Assembly: GCA_964030475.1 (NCBI GenBank)
Contig: CAXIPT010000070.1
Span: forward strand, 33,874 to 97,873
DNA length: 64,000 bases
DNA from: Tethya wilhelma
Taxonomy: Eukaryota; Porifera; Demospongiae; Tethyida; Tethyidae
Direction: 5' to 3'
Both the position numbers and the translations under genes were made by a program. A model generated the notes under the pieces. It ran no database searches, had not been told where the DNA came from, and saw nothing but the letters and a program-made list of their open reading frames with translations. Positions 1-11,225 of this stretch are shown in pieces. Positions within the stretch are counted from its first letter, which is position 1. Each line of letters begins with the position of its first letter.

Positions 1-420
1 GGCCAACGGTACCAGCCTCAGGTATTGTTGTGTTGTCAACAAAGTGAAGATATCGGCGAATATCTCTGAATCTATCTCTGCTGATACGTGAAGCAATCGG
101 AGGGTAATGAAGTAGCTCGTCTTTACTCCAGTAGTCGTCAATCTCAGGCAGGTGATTGATTCCCATTAGCATACAGAAACCAAAGTAAGCTCTCAGCTCA
201 GTCCCTGTTATTGGCTTCCAATGGGAATATGCATCATCACTCATCATTTGCTGTGCATATCTGTTGCTCTCTTTGACGATGTCATCCATGATTTCAGGAG
301 TAAAGAATAAGCTAAAGATCTCTGAAGGAGAATGAGAAAGAGGTACTCTAGGACCAACGAAAGAATTGAAGCGGTGATGTTCGAAATCACACAGAGTGTC
401 TGTCCACTCTGGGTCACATG
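1..420 (-). CDS. piggyBac-type transposase, partial (runs off the left edge)
   Basis: Read on the minus strand, about 140 codons are open from about 420 to the window edge. The translation has the conserved start of the DDE_Tnp_1_7 (piggyBac) domain: a [10 protein letters not shown] segment, a [10 protein letters not shown] motif, W-K-P-I-T before an ELRAYFGF helix, a [14 protein letters not shown] motif, and an [16 protein letters not shown] segment at the edge. This order is typical of piggyBac-derived transposases of the PGBD4 kind, which cut and paste at TTAA. The catalytic aspartates would lie beyond the window. The likely N-terminal exon is at 1390-1589, separated by a microsatellite-rich stretch that I read as an intron. 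No stop is seen in this part, but the exon boundary near 420 is not resolved. Confidence 0.85.
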
Positions 421-1331
421 TAATACCACTGTGTGTACGTGTGTGCGTATGTGTGTGTGTGTGTGTGTGTGTGCGTGCGTGTGCGTGTGTGGATATGTGT
501 GCGTGTGTGTGTGTGCGTGTGTGCGTGCGTGCGTGTGCGTGTTTGGATATGTGTGCGTGTGTGTGTGTGCGTGTGTGCGTGCGTGCGTGTGCGTGTGTGC
601 CTGTATGTGTGTGTGTGCATCCCACTGATGGTCTCATGTAATACCACTGTGTTTGTGTATATTTTTTACTCACTCGAATAGCATCTCTCCAGAATCTGAC
701 CGTGAATTTGTACTTGGTCCTCCATGTTGTGTCAATGTATTCATTAGAGAACTTTGTGTGTGTGTGTGTGTGTCATTCTTCACATACACATTCTCCCTCA
801 TTCTCTCTCACACACACACATGCAAATTATTTCTCTTTTTCTCACACACATACAAACACAGACACAGCAGTGGATGAGCTTTCATCACAAGGACCAGTCT
901 TTCCTCTCTCTTTTACACGTACACGCACATTATCTCTCTTTCTCTCTCAAACACAGACACATTCTCATTCTCTCAAGCACACACACATAATGCTGAAGTT
1001 CCATGAGCAGCAGAATGAGGGGATGACAGAGCTCTTATCACCAGGACCAGTCTCTCTCTCCCTCTTTCTCTCTCTCTCTCTCACACACACAGCACACACA
1101 CACACACACACATGCACATTATCTTTTTTCTCTCACACACATAAGCACAGATACATTCTCATTCTCTCCAGCACATACACATAGCCTGAACGATGCTGAT
1201 GTAAATTTCAGGTGAAAACTTTTACATATGCATATGAGATCTAAAATTACTCTGTGAGGGAGGTTCCATGAGCAGCGGAATGAGGGGATGACAGAGAGTT
1301 CTCGTCATCAGGACCAGTCATTGTAGAGCTG

Positions 1332-1362
<31 letters not shown>

Positions 1363-1389
1363 CTTTTTTTGTGTGTGTATGACACTAAC
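421..1389. repeat. Microsatellite-rich probable intron (GT/CA and CT/GA tracts)
   Basis: Several tracts of alternating GT or CA and of CT occur at about 430-620, 755-860, 920-990, 1060-1150 and 1330-1375. A short phrase (catgtaataccactgtgt) recurs at 418 and 636, and an aggaccagtc-type phrase recurs at about 890, 1040 and 1310, so the block grew by local duplication. Open frames here are low-complexity C/V or T/H repeats and are not genes. The position between two piggyBac exons suggests an expanded intron. Confidence 0.7.
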
Positions 1390-1589
1390 TCGAACAATTC
1401 AAAATCCTCATAGTCCATGTCATCGAATTCATCATCACTGCCTTCAGCCAATGGACATCGCAGCAATTCAGAGTCCATATCATAAATATCCACATCCATT
1501 TCTTCATCTTCAATTTCAGCATCATCATCATCATCAACAACAGCTCTATAGGCTTCTTCAAGAGTCGATCGAGCTGGTCTCTTGGGCAT
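1390..1589 (-). CDS. piggyBac-type transposase, acidic N-terminal exon
   Basis: The minus-strand ATG at 1589 opens an exon that starts MPKRPARSTLEEAYRAV and then runs into an aspartate/glutamate-rich stretch ending near DYEDFELFEL. Acidic N-terminal regions ahead of the transposase domain are usual in PGBD-type proteins. A near-identical copy of this start occurs on the plus strand at 5951, which supports the ATG and shows that the family is repetitive. A possible splice donor (GTTAGT) follows the codons for ELF near 1391. Downstream on the minus strand is microsatellite DNA and then the transposase domain at 1-420. The joint between the two exons could not be put in frame with certainty. Confidence 0.7.
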
Positions 1590-1849
1590 GTTAGCTGTTT
1601 TTAGTTGTTTAAATATTGTTTTATGAAATTGCCATTGGTAAATTATTGTTGTAATATTACCAAATTTTCATTCAAATTTCTTCAAATTTTTCTATACGTA
1701 AGCAACTTATATTTACACATGATAAGCTTACCAAGTTCTTTTCAAGTATAAACAGCAAGCAAAAGGATCTCAGGTACGCCCAGCTGCAAAAACTTGCAAA
1801 ACTTTTGCGCTGTACAGCTGCACGCAATTTTGCGTGAACCGCGTTTAGA
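1590..1849 (-). other. piggyBac 5' leader region
   Basis: A/T-rich sequence between the transposase start codon and the terminal repeat. The part nearest the ATG (about 1590-1655) is matched almost base for base at 5879-5950, so it belongs to the same element. No separate gene is seen. Confidence 0.55.
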
Positions 1850-1899
1850 CGCTAAATTTTTATTACACAATATTGCGTGATCCGCGGGTAATCGGTTAA
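1850..1899 (-). mobile_element. piggyBac-type terminal repeat with TTAA
   Basis: On the minus strand the sequence starts TTAACCGATTACCCGCGG and continues for about 50 bases. The same sequence is found on the plus strand at 3732-3785. A TTAA at the outer edge (1896-1899) is the expected target duplication of piggyBac elements. Satellite DNA begins directly outside it. Confidence 0.75.
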
Positions 1900-2903
1900 G
1901 CAAAAAGTGAACTTTTTGGTCTTTCAGCACAAAACAAACCCTTTGGTGTAATTTTACTTTTTTTCAACACATGGAACATTCTTTTGGTCTAAATAACATT
2001 GTTGGTGAAAAACAAAGTTTTCTCACTGTAGAGATAAAGAACTTAGTTTTTTTGTGAGACTATGGACTTAGAAAATTTTCTAAAACCAAAAAGTACAATT
2101 TTTACAAAAAAAGTTTATTTTACTTGAAAACAATTTTCAGCAAAAAAGAAAAACACTTGGCTGAAATTTTATTTTTCTCAACACATGGAACATTCTCTGG
2201 GTGTATATAACATTGTTGGTGAATAAAAAAGTTTTCTCACGGTAAAAATAAAGAACTTAGTTTATTTGTGTGACTATGGACTTAGAAAATTTTTTAAGAC
2301 CAAAAAGTACACTTTTTGCAAAAAACGTTTATTTTGACTTGAAAACAATTTTCAGCTCAGAAGAAACACTTTGGTTAAATTTAACTTTTTGTGTAAAAAA
2401 CATTGTTGGTAAAAAACAAAGTTTTCTCACGATAGAGATAAAGAACTTAGTTTTTTGTGTGTGACTATGAACTTAAGATAATTTTATAAAACCAAAAAGT
2501 ACACTTTTTGCAAAAAATGTTTATGAAAACAATTTTCACCTCAAAAGAACACTTTGGTGAAATTTTACTTTTTTCAACACATTAAATATTTTCTTGGTGT
2601 AAATAACATTGTTGGTGAAAAACAAAGTTTTCTCACGGTAGAGATAAAGAACTTGTTTTTTTGTGTGACTATGGACTTAGAAAATTTTCTAATACCAAAA
2701 AGTACACATTTTGCAAAAAACATTTATTTTGTCTTGAAAACAATTTTCGGCACAAAAGAAACACTTTGGTGAAATTTTATATTTTTCAACACATGGAACA
2801 TTCTCCTGGTGTAAATAACATTGTTGGTGAAAAACAAAGTTTTCTCATGGTAGAGATAAAGAACTTAGTTTTTTTGTGTTACTATGGACTTAGAAAATTT
2901 TCT
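1900..2903 (-). repeat. 213-bp satellite, subfamily B, inverted block
   Basis: Tandem units of about 200 bp run in reverse orientation relative to most of the window. Each carries AGAAAATTTTCT, a lctcacggtagagataaag-like segment and a cattgttggtgaaaaacaaag-like segment. No gene. Confidence 0.85.
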
Positions 2904-3366
2904 TAAGTCGATAGTCAGTCAAAAAGACTAAGCTCTTTATCTGTACTTTGAGAAAACTTTGTTTCTTTTGTTTAAAAAAACATTTTCAAAAATTTTTTGG
3001 TAAAAGTGTATTTTTTAGTCACAGAAAAATTTCTAAGGCAATAGTCAATCAAATAGACTAAGTTCTTTATCTGTACTGTGAGAAAACTTTGTTTATCATA
3101 AACACTGTTTTTCACCTCAAGATAATATTCCAAGTGTTGTATAAAGAAATAATCCCAAAAGTGATTGTTTGGTGCTAGAAAATGTTTTAAAGGTAAAATA
3201 AACGTTTTTTCTCAAAAGTGTATTTTTTAGTCAGAAAATTTTCTAAGTCAATAGTCAAAAAGACTAATTTCGTTATTTGTACTGTGAGAAAACTTTGTTT
3301 ATCACAAATAATGTTTTTCACCTCAAGATAATGTTCCAAGTGTTGAAAAATTAACTATTCACAAAA
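2904..3366 (+). repeat. 213-bp satellite, subfamily A, direct block
   Basis: About two units in direct orientation carrying the subfamily A marks: gtcagtcaaaaagactaag, then atcacaaacaatg and cctcaagataatgttcc. The join to the inverted block lies on the palindrome AGAAAATTTTCT. Confidence 0.85.
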
Positions 3367-3731
3367 GATTAGGCAAAGCTTTTTATATGATGCAGCTAAG
3401 CAACAATCAAGCTTACTATACTCCAGGTCTTGTTGCTTAGTGAAGCTTTTGCTGGTAAAAAACGCCTAACATACGGGAGGGTCAAATACGCTAGAATATA
3501 GTCGCCTGTATAAAGCTTTTTTTTCAGCTAGTCAGCAACGCTTACAAAAGCGATGCTATGGCTATATAGCCTAACTATTCCTGCACCTACGTAGCAAGTT
3601 TCAAGCTTATCCTCTGAAGGGTTGTAGAAAAAACGTCGATTTAAAGTCGACCATCGTGATCGCAAAGATCGTGACCGTTAGTCTCCCAACGACGAGTAGC
3701 GCCACGTCTTACTAGCAGTTCTAAGTCTGAC
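3367..3731 (+). mobile_element. Non-autonomous repeat (MITE-like), copy 1
   Basis: This segment matches 15148-15480 closely. It interrupts a satellite unit just after cacaaaag and ends abruptly at the piggyBac TTAA at 3732, where the other copy carries on for about 180 more bases. It has no open frame of note. Phrases such as aaaagcgatgctatggc also recur at 21180 and, inverted, at 23410. Confidence 0.65.
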
Positions 3732-3788
3732 TTAACCGATTACCCGCGGATCACGCAATATTGCGTAATAAAAATTTAGCGTCTAAAC
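3732..3788 (+). mobile_element. piggyBac-type terminal repeat, second copy, with TTAA
   Basis: TTAACCGATTACCCGCGG and the following bases match the terminus at 1850-1899 in the opposite orientation. After ctaaac the expected piggyBac sequence stops and the MULE terminal sequence starts (gggtagtagtaaacc), so the MULE sits inside a piggyBac leader. Confidence 0.75.
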
Positions 3789-4493
3789 GGGTAGTAGTAA
3801 ACCAAGAAACCAGAAACGAAACGAAACTTGACACGCCCATCTGAGCATGCGCAATACGTGAGCCACGCCCATCTGAGCACGGGGCACAAGAAAGATAAAA
3901 TTTTCCACATGATAGAGCAGTTTAATCCGTCTCAAGCGTACACACTTCTGTTATGGATAAGGTTAGTTGGTGTTCATTTTGTTTCACGATTGTTTTTTTT
4001 TGCTTTTACTTGCTTTCTTTTTGTGTTATTGTTGCTTGCTTCTGTGTTTTTATAGACTGAGAGTCCTATCAGCTTCACGTGCTCTACTCTTACAAAGGCA
4101 GACGAAATAGTTTCTATTTCATCAGAGGGAACACCACAGAAGCCTGTTGTGAAGAGAACACGGCTTGCCTTTGAATGGTTAGTAGATTAATAACTAAACT
4201 GGGAGGTATTAAATAAATAACAGAATATAGAATACAGAATAGTACTGGGTATGTAAGTAGTGTACATTCATAATTGGGGCTATATTTCTTTACAGCTCTA
4301 CAGAGGCAATAGTATTATCAGATAGTAAAGAAGGGTCTTCTTGCAAACCTGTTGTGCTATCTTCTGACAGTGAGTCACATGTCGATGAAAGTGGACTGGG
4401 CCTTGAGAGCAGGTATGTTTGTATAATATTACTTTGGGAATTGGTTTATTCTTTGCCCCTATATAAATTGACTATCTGCCTATTGTGTGCTAT

Positions 4494-4527
<34 letters not shown>

Positions 4528-5878
4528 TTTGCATGTAGTGAGTACCTATCGGACAGTGACAATGATAGTGAACTTGAGGAATTGCAAGGTTTTCTTGGCT
4601 CAAACATCCCTGTGTATGGATCTCCACGTGTCGGCTACACTGCAAATGAGCTTGTGGATATGATACACAAGGAGGATCCAAAGAAGATGTGCACAGAGAA
4701 ACCGACAGGTGTACGGACATTTGCTTCATTTCTTATTGATCTGAAGTCTGTAAACCACAAAGATCTGGCAGCCGATGACAATGGTGTGTGGGTGACTTCA
4801 AGTCCTCGTCGGATGTATGAGGTGAAGTGGCAACGTGGCACTGTACAGTCTTTAAAGCATATTCGGAGGGTGACAAGTGAAATGGACAGAAGTGATATTA
4901 TTACAATCTGTCGGCAGTATGGAACTCATCAGGCAACTCCTGAGTTCAGGCGCATCATTACCACAATTCTTGACAGTAAGGGTGTATTGAAGTCTAAAGC
5001 AGTAGTTCAATACCTGTTCCTGAATGGCAAGAAGGTTCCAGTCCATGTCAAGTGCCATGGCAATTCTAAGCGTAAACAACGGCCTTTTTACCGCACTCAG
5101 CCAAGTACTCTTCGAGCAATTAGGGAGAAATGCAAAATTGAATCCCCTAGTGTAGCCTATAGTGAAGTGTTTGAAGCTGCAGGAGGAATAGAGCATTGTA
5201 AGTCAATGTCTGAAGAGCCTCGTAACAAGTCTCAGGTGTACAATGCTTGTAAGAGTGTAAAGTCAGAGACTGTTCCAGAGAAAGATGAGATATTTGATCT
5301 TCTGTCACTTCTTAAACAGCATCAATCAATGGGAGATAGTGGGTTCCTCAAAAGAGGTACAGATTGGCAGTACACCATGTGCTGTTCTGACAACCAAACG
5401 TCAACTGGAAAACATCGTAATGTACTGTTGCCAGCCCAATCGCTTCTCTGTATTTGGAATTGATGCAACGTTTGAGCTTGGAGATTTCTACGTCACCCTC
5501 ACCACATACAGAAACCCTTCACTACGTAACTGTAAAACAAACAGTGAACCTGTTTTTCTTGGTCCAACGTTTATTCACATGCAACGTCGGACTCAAGATT
5601 ATCAAGCATTCTTTTCCAGCCTTCTTAAGTATGAACCACGATTGTGTGACCTGAAGGCGTATGGTACAGATGGAGAAGCAGCTCTAACTGCGGCATTAGA
5701 ATTGTGCTTCCCCAATGCAGTGAGTCTTAGGTGCTTCATCCACAAGAAGAAAAACATTGAAGAACACCTAAAGGGCTGTTCATCTGCTGTGAAGAAGGAA
5801 ATAGTACGTGATGTATTTGGAAGCCAAGAAGGAGATGTTCTGAGCACTGGGCTGGTAGATTGTGACTCCGAGCAGGCA
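3789..5878 (+). mobile_element. Truncated MULE element, copy A
   Basis: The left end (gggtagtagtaaaccaagaa) is the outermost terminal inverted repeat of the MULE seen complete at 10535-14379. The copy keeps the 5' terminus and about 60% of the transposase gene, then stops at 5878 inside coding sequence, directly joined to piggyBac leader sequence. The 3' terminal repeat is absent. Confidence 0.8.
3953..5878 (+). pseudogene. MULE transposase, 5' part, frameshifted and truncated
   Basis: Four exons can be read: 3953-3961 (Met-Asp-Lys), 4056-4177, 4296-4412 and 4539 onward, with GT-AG introns in agreeing phases. The first three exons give a Ser/Glu-rich N-terminus, continuing into the conserved region around GSNIPVYGSPRVGY. 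A one-base insertion near 5350 (relative to copy B) shifts the frame. The DDE core follows in the new frame: GIDATFELGDF, YGTDGEAAL and LRCFIHKKKN. Coding sequence stops matching copy B at 5878, before the last catalytic residues and the SWIM finger. Exon 3 is intact here, whereas copy B has a 10-base deletion in it. Confidence 0.8.
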
Positions 5879-6058
5879 TTCAATATAACAACAATAATTT
5901 ACCAATGGCAATTTCATAAAACAATATTCAAACAACTAAAAACAGCTAACATGCCCAAGAGACCAGCTCGATTGACTCTTGAAGAAGCCTATAGAGCTGT
6001 GATGATGATGCTGAAATTGAAGATGAAGAAATGGATGTGGATATTTATGATATGGACT
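5879..6058 (+). pseudogene. piggyBac leader and exon 1 fragment, fused in frame to the MULE
   Basis: This is a plus-strand copy of 1435-1655: leader, ATG at 5951, MPKRPARLTLEEAYRAV, then part of the acidic region with small deletions. The MULE reading frame runs without a stop across 5878 through the former leader and into this exon, giving a continuous chimeric frame. It ends at the n at 6059, so what followed is unknown. Whether any chimeric protein is made cannot be told from sequence. Confidence 0.75.
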
Positions 6059-6059
6059 N

Positions 6060-7930
6060 AAAGACTAAGTTCTTTATCAGAAAACTTTGTTTATCACAAA
6101 CATTTTTTTTCGCCTTAAGAAAATGTTCCGAGTGTTAAAAAAGCAACTATTCCCAAAAGTGTTTCTTTTGTGCTAAAAAATCTTTTAAACGCAAAATTAA
6201 CGTTTTTTGTGAAAAGTGTTAATTTTCTATTCCCAGAAAATTTTCTAAGTTAATAGTTAGTTAAAAGACTTAGTTCTTTATCTCTACTGTGAGAAAAATT
6301 TGTTCAACACAAACAATGTTTTTCATTCCAAAGTAATGTTCCAAGTGTTGAAAAAAGTAACTAATTACAAAAGTGTTTTTTTGTGCTAAAAATGTTTTCA
6401 AGGCAAAATAAACATTTCTTTTTTTAGTCACAGAAAATTTTCTAAGTCGATAGAGAGGCAAAAAGACTAAGTTTTTTATCTGTACTGTGAGAAAACTTTG
6501 TTTATCACAAACAATGTTTTTCACCTCAAGATAATGTTCCAAGGGTTGAAAAAATAATTATTCACAAATTGCTTCTTTTGTGCTAAAAAATCTTTTCAAG
6601 GAAAAATATACCTTTTTTGCCAAGAGCGTATTTTTTGTCACAGAAAATTTTCTAAATTGACAGTCAGTCAAAAAGTCTGTTATTATCTGTACTGTGAGAA
6701 AACCTTGTTTATCACAAACAATGTTTTTCACCTCTAGATAATGTTAGTCACTGAAAATTTTCTAAGTCGATAGTCAGTGAAAAAGTCTAAGTTCTTTATC
6801 TGTACTGTGAGAAAACTTTGCTTATCACAATCTTTTTAACTTCAAGAGAATATTCCAAGTGTTGAAAAAAGTAACTATTCACTAAAGTGTTTCTTTTGTT
6901 GTAAAAATCTTTTCAAGCTAAAATGAACGTTTTTTGTCAAAAGTGTATTTTTTAGTCACAGAAAATTTTTTAAGTCAATAATAGTCAATCAAAAAGCCTA
7001 AGTTCTTTATCTCTATTGTGAGAAAACTTTGTTCATCACAAACATAGTTTTTCACCTCTAGATAATGTTCCAAATGATGAAAAAAGTAACAATTCACAAA
7101 AAAGTTTCTTTTGTGCTAAAAAATGTTTTCAAGGCAAAATAAACGTTTTTTGTCAAAAGTGTATTTTAAGCCAAAGAAAATTTTCTAAGTCAATACTCAG
7201 TCAAACAGACTTAGTTATTTAAGTTTTATCTGTACTATGAAAAAACTTTGTTTATCACAAATAATGTTTTTCTCCTCAAGATAATGTTAATCGCGCAAAA
7301 TTTTCTAAGTCGATAGTCAGTAAAAAAGGAAAAAAGAAGAAAAGAAGGAAAAAAGTTAATTATCTGTAATGTGAGAATACTTTATTTATCACAAACAATG
7401 TTGTTCACCTCAAGAGAATGTTCCAAGTGTTGAAAAAAGTAACTATTCACAAAAGTGTTTCTTTTGTGGTAAAAATCTTTTCACGCCATAATGAACGTTT
7501 TTTGTCAAAAGTGTATTTTTTATTACAGAAAATTTTCTAAGTCAATGGTCTGTCAAAAAGCCTAATTTCTTTATCTCTACTGTGAGAAAACTTTGTTTAT
7601 CACAAACAATGTTTTTTATCTCAAGATAATGTTCCAAGTGATTAAAACAATTCACAAAAAAGTTTCTTTTGTGCTAAAAAATGTTTTCAAGGCAAAATAA
7701 ATGTTTTTTGAAAAAATGCACTTTTTGTCACAAAATTTTTTCTAAGTCGATAGTCAGTAAAAAAACAAAGTTCTTTATCTGTACTGTGAATGACTTTGTT
7801 TATCAAAAACAATGTTCTTCACCTCCAGATAATGATTCAAGTATTGAAAAAAGTAAATATTCAAAAAAAGTTTCTTTTGTGCTGAAGAAATCTTTTCAAA
7901 GCAAAGTAAACGTTCTTTCTCAAAAGTGTA
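6060..7930 (+). repeat. 213-bp satellite, subfamily A, direct block
   Basis: About nine tandem units with subfamily A marks, several with internal deletions. It begins and ends at single-n assembly joins (6059, 7931). No gene. Confidence 0.85.
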
Positions 7931-7931
7931 N

Positions 7932-9820
7932 GTCACTCAAGAAACATAAATTTTTCATCTCTGCCGTGAGAAAACTTTGTTTTCACCAACAATGTTTTTA
8001 CAAAGAGAGAATGTTCCATGTGTTAAAAAAAGAAAAATTTCACAAAAGTTTTTACCCTGGGTTGAAAAATGTTTTCAAGGCAAAATAATGTTTTTTGAAA
8101 AAAGTGTACTTTATGGTCTTAAAAATTTTTCTAAGTCCACAGTCGCTCAAGAAAACTAAGTTGTTAATCTATAAAATGTGAGAAAATTTTGTTTTTCACC
8201 AACAACGTTTTATACACCAAGAGAATGTTCCATGTTTTTGAAAAAAGTAAAATTTTACAAAAGTTTTTCTTTTTGCTGAAAAGTGTTTCCAAGGAAAAAT
8301 AAACTTTTCTTGCAAAATGTGTACTAAATGGTCTTAAAAAATTTTCTTCTAAGTCCACAGTCGCTCAAGAAAACCAAGTTATTTATCTCTGCCTTGAGAA
8401 AACTTTGTTTTTAACCAACAATATTTTTTACACAGATAGAATTTTCCTTGTGTGAAAAAAAGTAAAATTTTACAAAAGTGTTTCTTTTTTGCAGAAAAGT
8501 GTTTTAAAGGCAAAATAAACGTTTCTTGCAAAAAGTGTTTTTTATTGTCTTAGAAAATATTCTAAGTCCACAATCGCTCAATGGAACTAAGTCCTTTATC
8601 CCTACCTTGAGAAAACTTTGTTTTTCACCAACTATGTTTTTTACGCCAGGAGAATTTTTCATGTATTGAACATGTAAAATTTCACAAAAGTGTTTCTTTT
8701 GTGCTGAAAAGTGTTTTTAAGGCGAAAAAAAAGTTTTTTAAAAAAAGTGTACTTTATTGTCTTAAAAAACTTTTTAAGTCAATAGTCCCTTAAGAAAACT
8801 AAGTTCTTTATCAATACTGTGAGAAAACTTTGATTTTCACTAACAACTTTTTTCACTCCGATAGAATGTTCCATGTGTTGGAAAAAGTAAAATTTTACAA
8901 AAGTATTTGTTTTGTGCTGAAAAGTGTTTTCAAGGCAAAATAAACGTTTTTTGCAAAATGTGTACTTTATGGTCTTAGAAAATTTTCTAACTCCATAGTC
9001 ACTCAAGAAAGCTAAGTTTTTCATCCATACCAAAAGAAAACTTTATTATTCACCAACAATTTTTTTACACAAAGAGAATGTTCCATGTGTTAAAAAAAGA
9101 AAAATTTGACAAAAGTGTTTCTCCTAAGTTGAAAAGTGTTTTCAAGGCAAAATAAACGTTTTTTGCAAAAAATGTTCTTTATTGTCTTAAAAAATTTTCT
9201 AAGTCCAAAATCGCTAAAGAAAACTAAGTTCTTTATCCCTACCTTGAGAAAACTGTTTTTCGCCAACCATGTTTTTTATATTAGGAGAATTTTCCATGTA
9301 TTGAACATGTAAAATTTCACAAAAGTGTTTCTTTCATGCTGAAAAGTGTTTTTAAGGCAAAATACATGTTTTTTGAAAAAAGTGAACTTTATGGTCTTAA
9401 AAAAATTTCTAAGTCCATAGTCCCTCAAGAAAACTAAGTTCTTTATCAATACTGTGAAAAAACTTTGATTTTCACAAAAAATGTTTTTTACACCATGTGA
9501 ATGTTCAAAAAAATAAAATTTTACAAAAGTGTTTCTTTTTTGCTGAAAAGTGTTTTCAAGGCAAAATAAACGTTTTTTGCAAAATGTGTACTTTATGGTC
9601 TTAGAAAATTTTCAAAGTCCATAATCTCCCAAGAAAACTAAGTTTTTCATCTATACTGTGAGAAAATTTTGTCTTTCGCCAACAATGTTTTTCAAACCAA
9701 GAGAATGTTCCATGTGTTGAAAAAAGTAAAATTTTACAAGATTGTTTCTTTTTGCTGAAAAGTGATTTCAAGTAAAAATAAACTTTTTTTACAAAAAGTG
9801 TACTTTATATGGTTTTAGAA
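7932..9820 (+). repeat. 213-bp satellite, subfamily B, direct block
   Basis: About nine units with subfamily B marks (ctcaagaaaactaag, ttcaccaacaatg, accaagagaatgttcc). A segment at 8440-8760 is nearly repeated at 31165-31500 and 33350-33690. No gene. Confidence 0.85.
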
Positions 9821-10534
9821 AATTTTCTAAGTCGATAGTAAGTCAAAAAGACTAAGTTTTTATCTATGCAGTGAGAAAACTTTGTTTATGACAAACAATG
9901 TTTTTCACCTCAAGATAATGTTCCAAGTGCTGAAAAAAGTAACTATTCAAAAGTGTTTCTTTTGTGCTGAAAAATCTTTTCAAGGAAAAATAAACGTTTT
10001 TTGTCAAAAGTGTATTTTTTTATCCTAATAAATTTTCTAAGTAGATAGTCAGTCAAAAAGACTAAGTTCTTTTTCTGTACTGTGAGAAATGCTTGATTAT
10101 CACAATGTTTTTCACCTCAAGATAATGTTCCAAGTGTTGGAAAAAGTAACTATTCACAAAAGTGTTTCTTTTGTCCTAAAAAATCTTTTTAAACAAAAAT
10201 AAACGCTTTTTGTCAAAAGTGTATTTTGAAGTCACAGAAAATTTTCTAAGTCGATAGTATTTGTAAAAAAGTAAGCTCTTTATTTGTTCAGTGAAAAAAG
10301 TTTGATTACCACAAACAATGTTTTTCACCTTAAGATAATGTTCCAAGTGTTGAAAAAAGTAACAATTCGCAAAAGTGTTTCTTTTGTGCTAAAAAATTTT
10401 ATCAAGGCAAAATAAACGTTTTTTGTCAAAAGTGTATTTTTTGTCTCACGAAATTTTTTTAAGTCAATAGTCAGTCAAAAAGACTACGTTCTTTATCTGT
10501 ACTGTGAGAAAACTTTATCACAAACAATTTTTTT
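9821..10534 (+). repeat. 213-bp satellite, subfamily A, direct block
   Basis: The change from subfamily B to A falls at the AGAAAATTTTCT core near 9822-9836, with no gap in the assembly. The block ends at the left terminus of the MULE; its last bases (ATTTTTTT) form part of the probable target duplication. Confidence 0.85.
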
Positions 10535-10606
10535 GGAAACCAAGAAACCAGAAACGAAACGAAACGAAACTGGACACGCCCATCTGAGCATGCGCAATAC
10601 GTGAGC
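10535..10606 (+). repeat. MULE left terminal inverted repeat
   Basis: Pairs with 14292-14379. Just inside, cacgcccatctgagca occurs twice about 33 bases apart, a subterminal direct repeat that could bind the transposase. Confidence 0.8.
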
Positions 10607-10695
10607 CACGCCCATCTGAGCACGGGGCACAAGAAAGATAAATTTTTCCACATGATAGAGCAGTTTAATCCGTCTCAAGCGTACACACTTCTGTT

Positions 10696-11188
10696 ATGGA
10701 TAAGGTTAGTTGGTGTTCATTTTGTTTCACGATAGTTATTTTTGCTTTTACTTGCTTTTTTTTTATGTTATTGTTGCTTGCTTCTGTGTTTTTATAGACT
10801 GAGAGTCCTATCAGCTTCACGTGCTCTTCTCCTACAAAGGCAGACAAAATAGTTTCTATTTCATCAGAGGGAACACCACAGAAGCCCCATGTGAAGAGAA
10901 CACGGCTTGCTTTTGAATGGTTAGTAGATTAATAACTAAACTGGGAGGTATTAAAGTAGTGTAAGTAGTGTACATGCATGATTGGGGCTATATTTCTTTA
11001 CAGCTCTACAGAGGCAATTGTATTATCAGATAGTGAAGAAGAGTCTTCTTGCAAACCTGCTGTGCTATCCTCTGACATGTCGATGAAAGTGGACTGGGTC
11101 TTGAGAGCAGGTATGTTTGTATAATATTACTTTGGGAATTGGTTTATTCTTTGCCCCTATATAAATTGACTATCTGCTTGTTGTGTGC

Positions 11189-11225
<37 letters not shown>

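Noticed and set aside
332..1184. Cysteine/valine or threonine/histidine-rich open frames near the left edge
   Set aside because: They translate GT/CA and CT microsatellites in several frames at once; there is no sign of coding.
1900..3366. A possible CRISPR array (regular repeats)
   Set aside because: Units are about 213 bp, directly adjacent and alike along their whole length. There are no unique spacers, no cas genes, and the DNA is eukaryotic.
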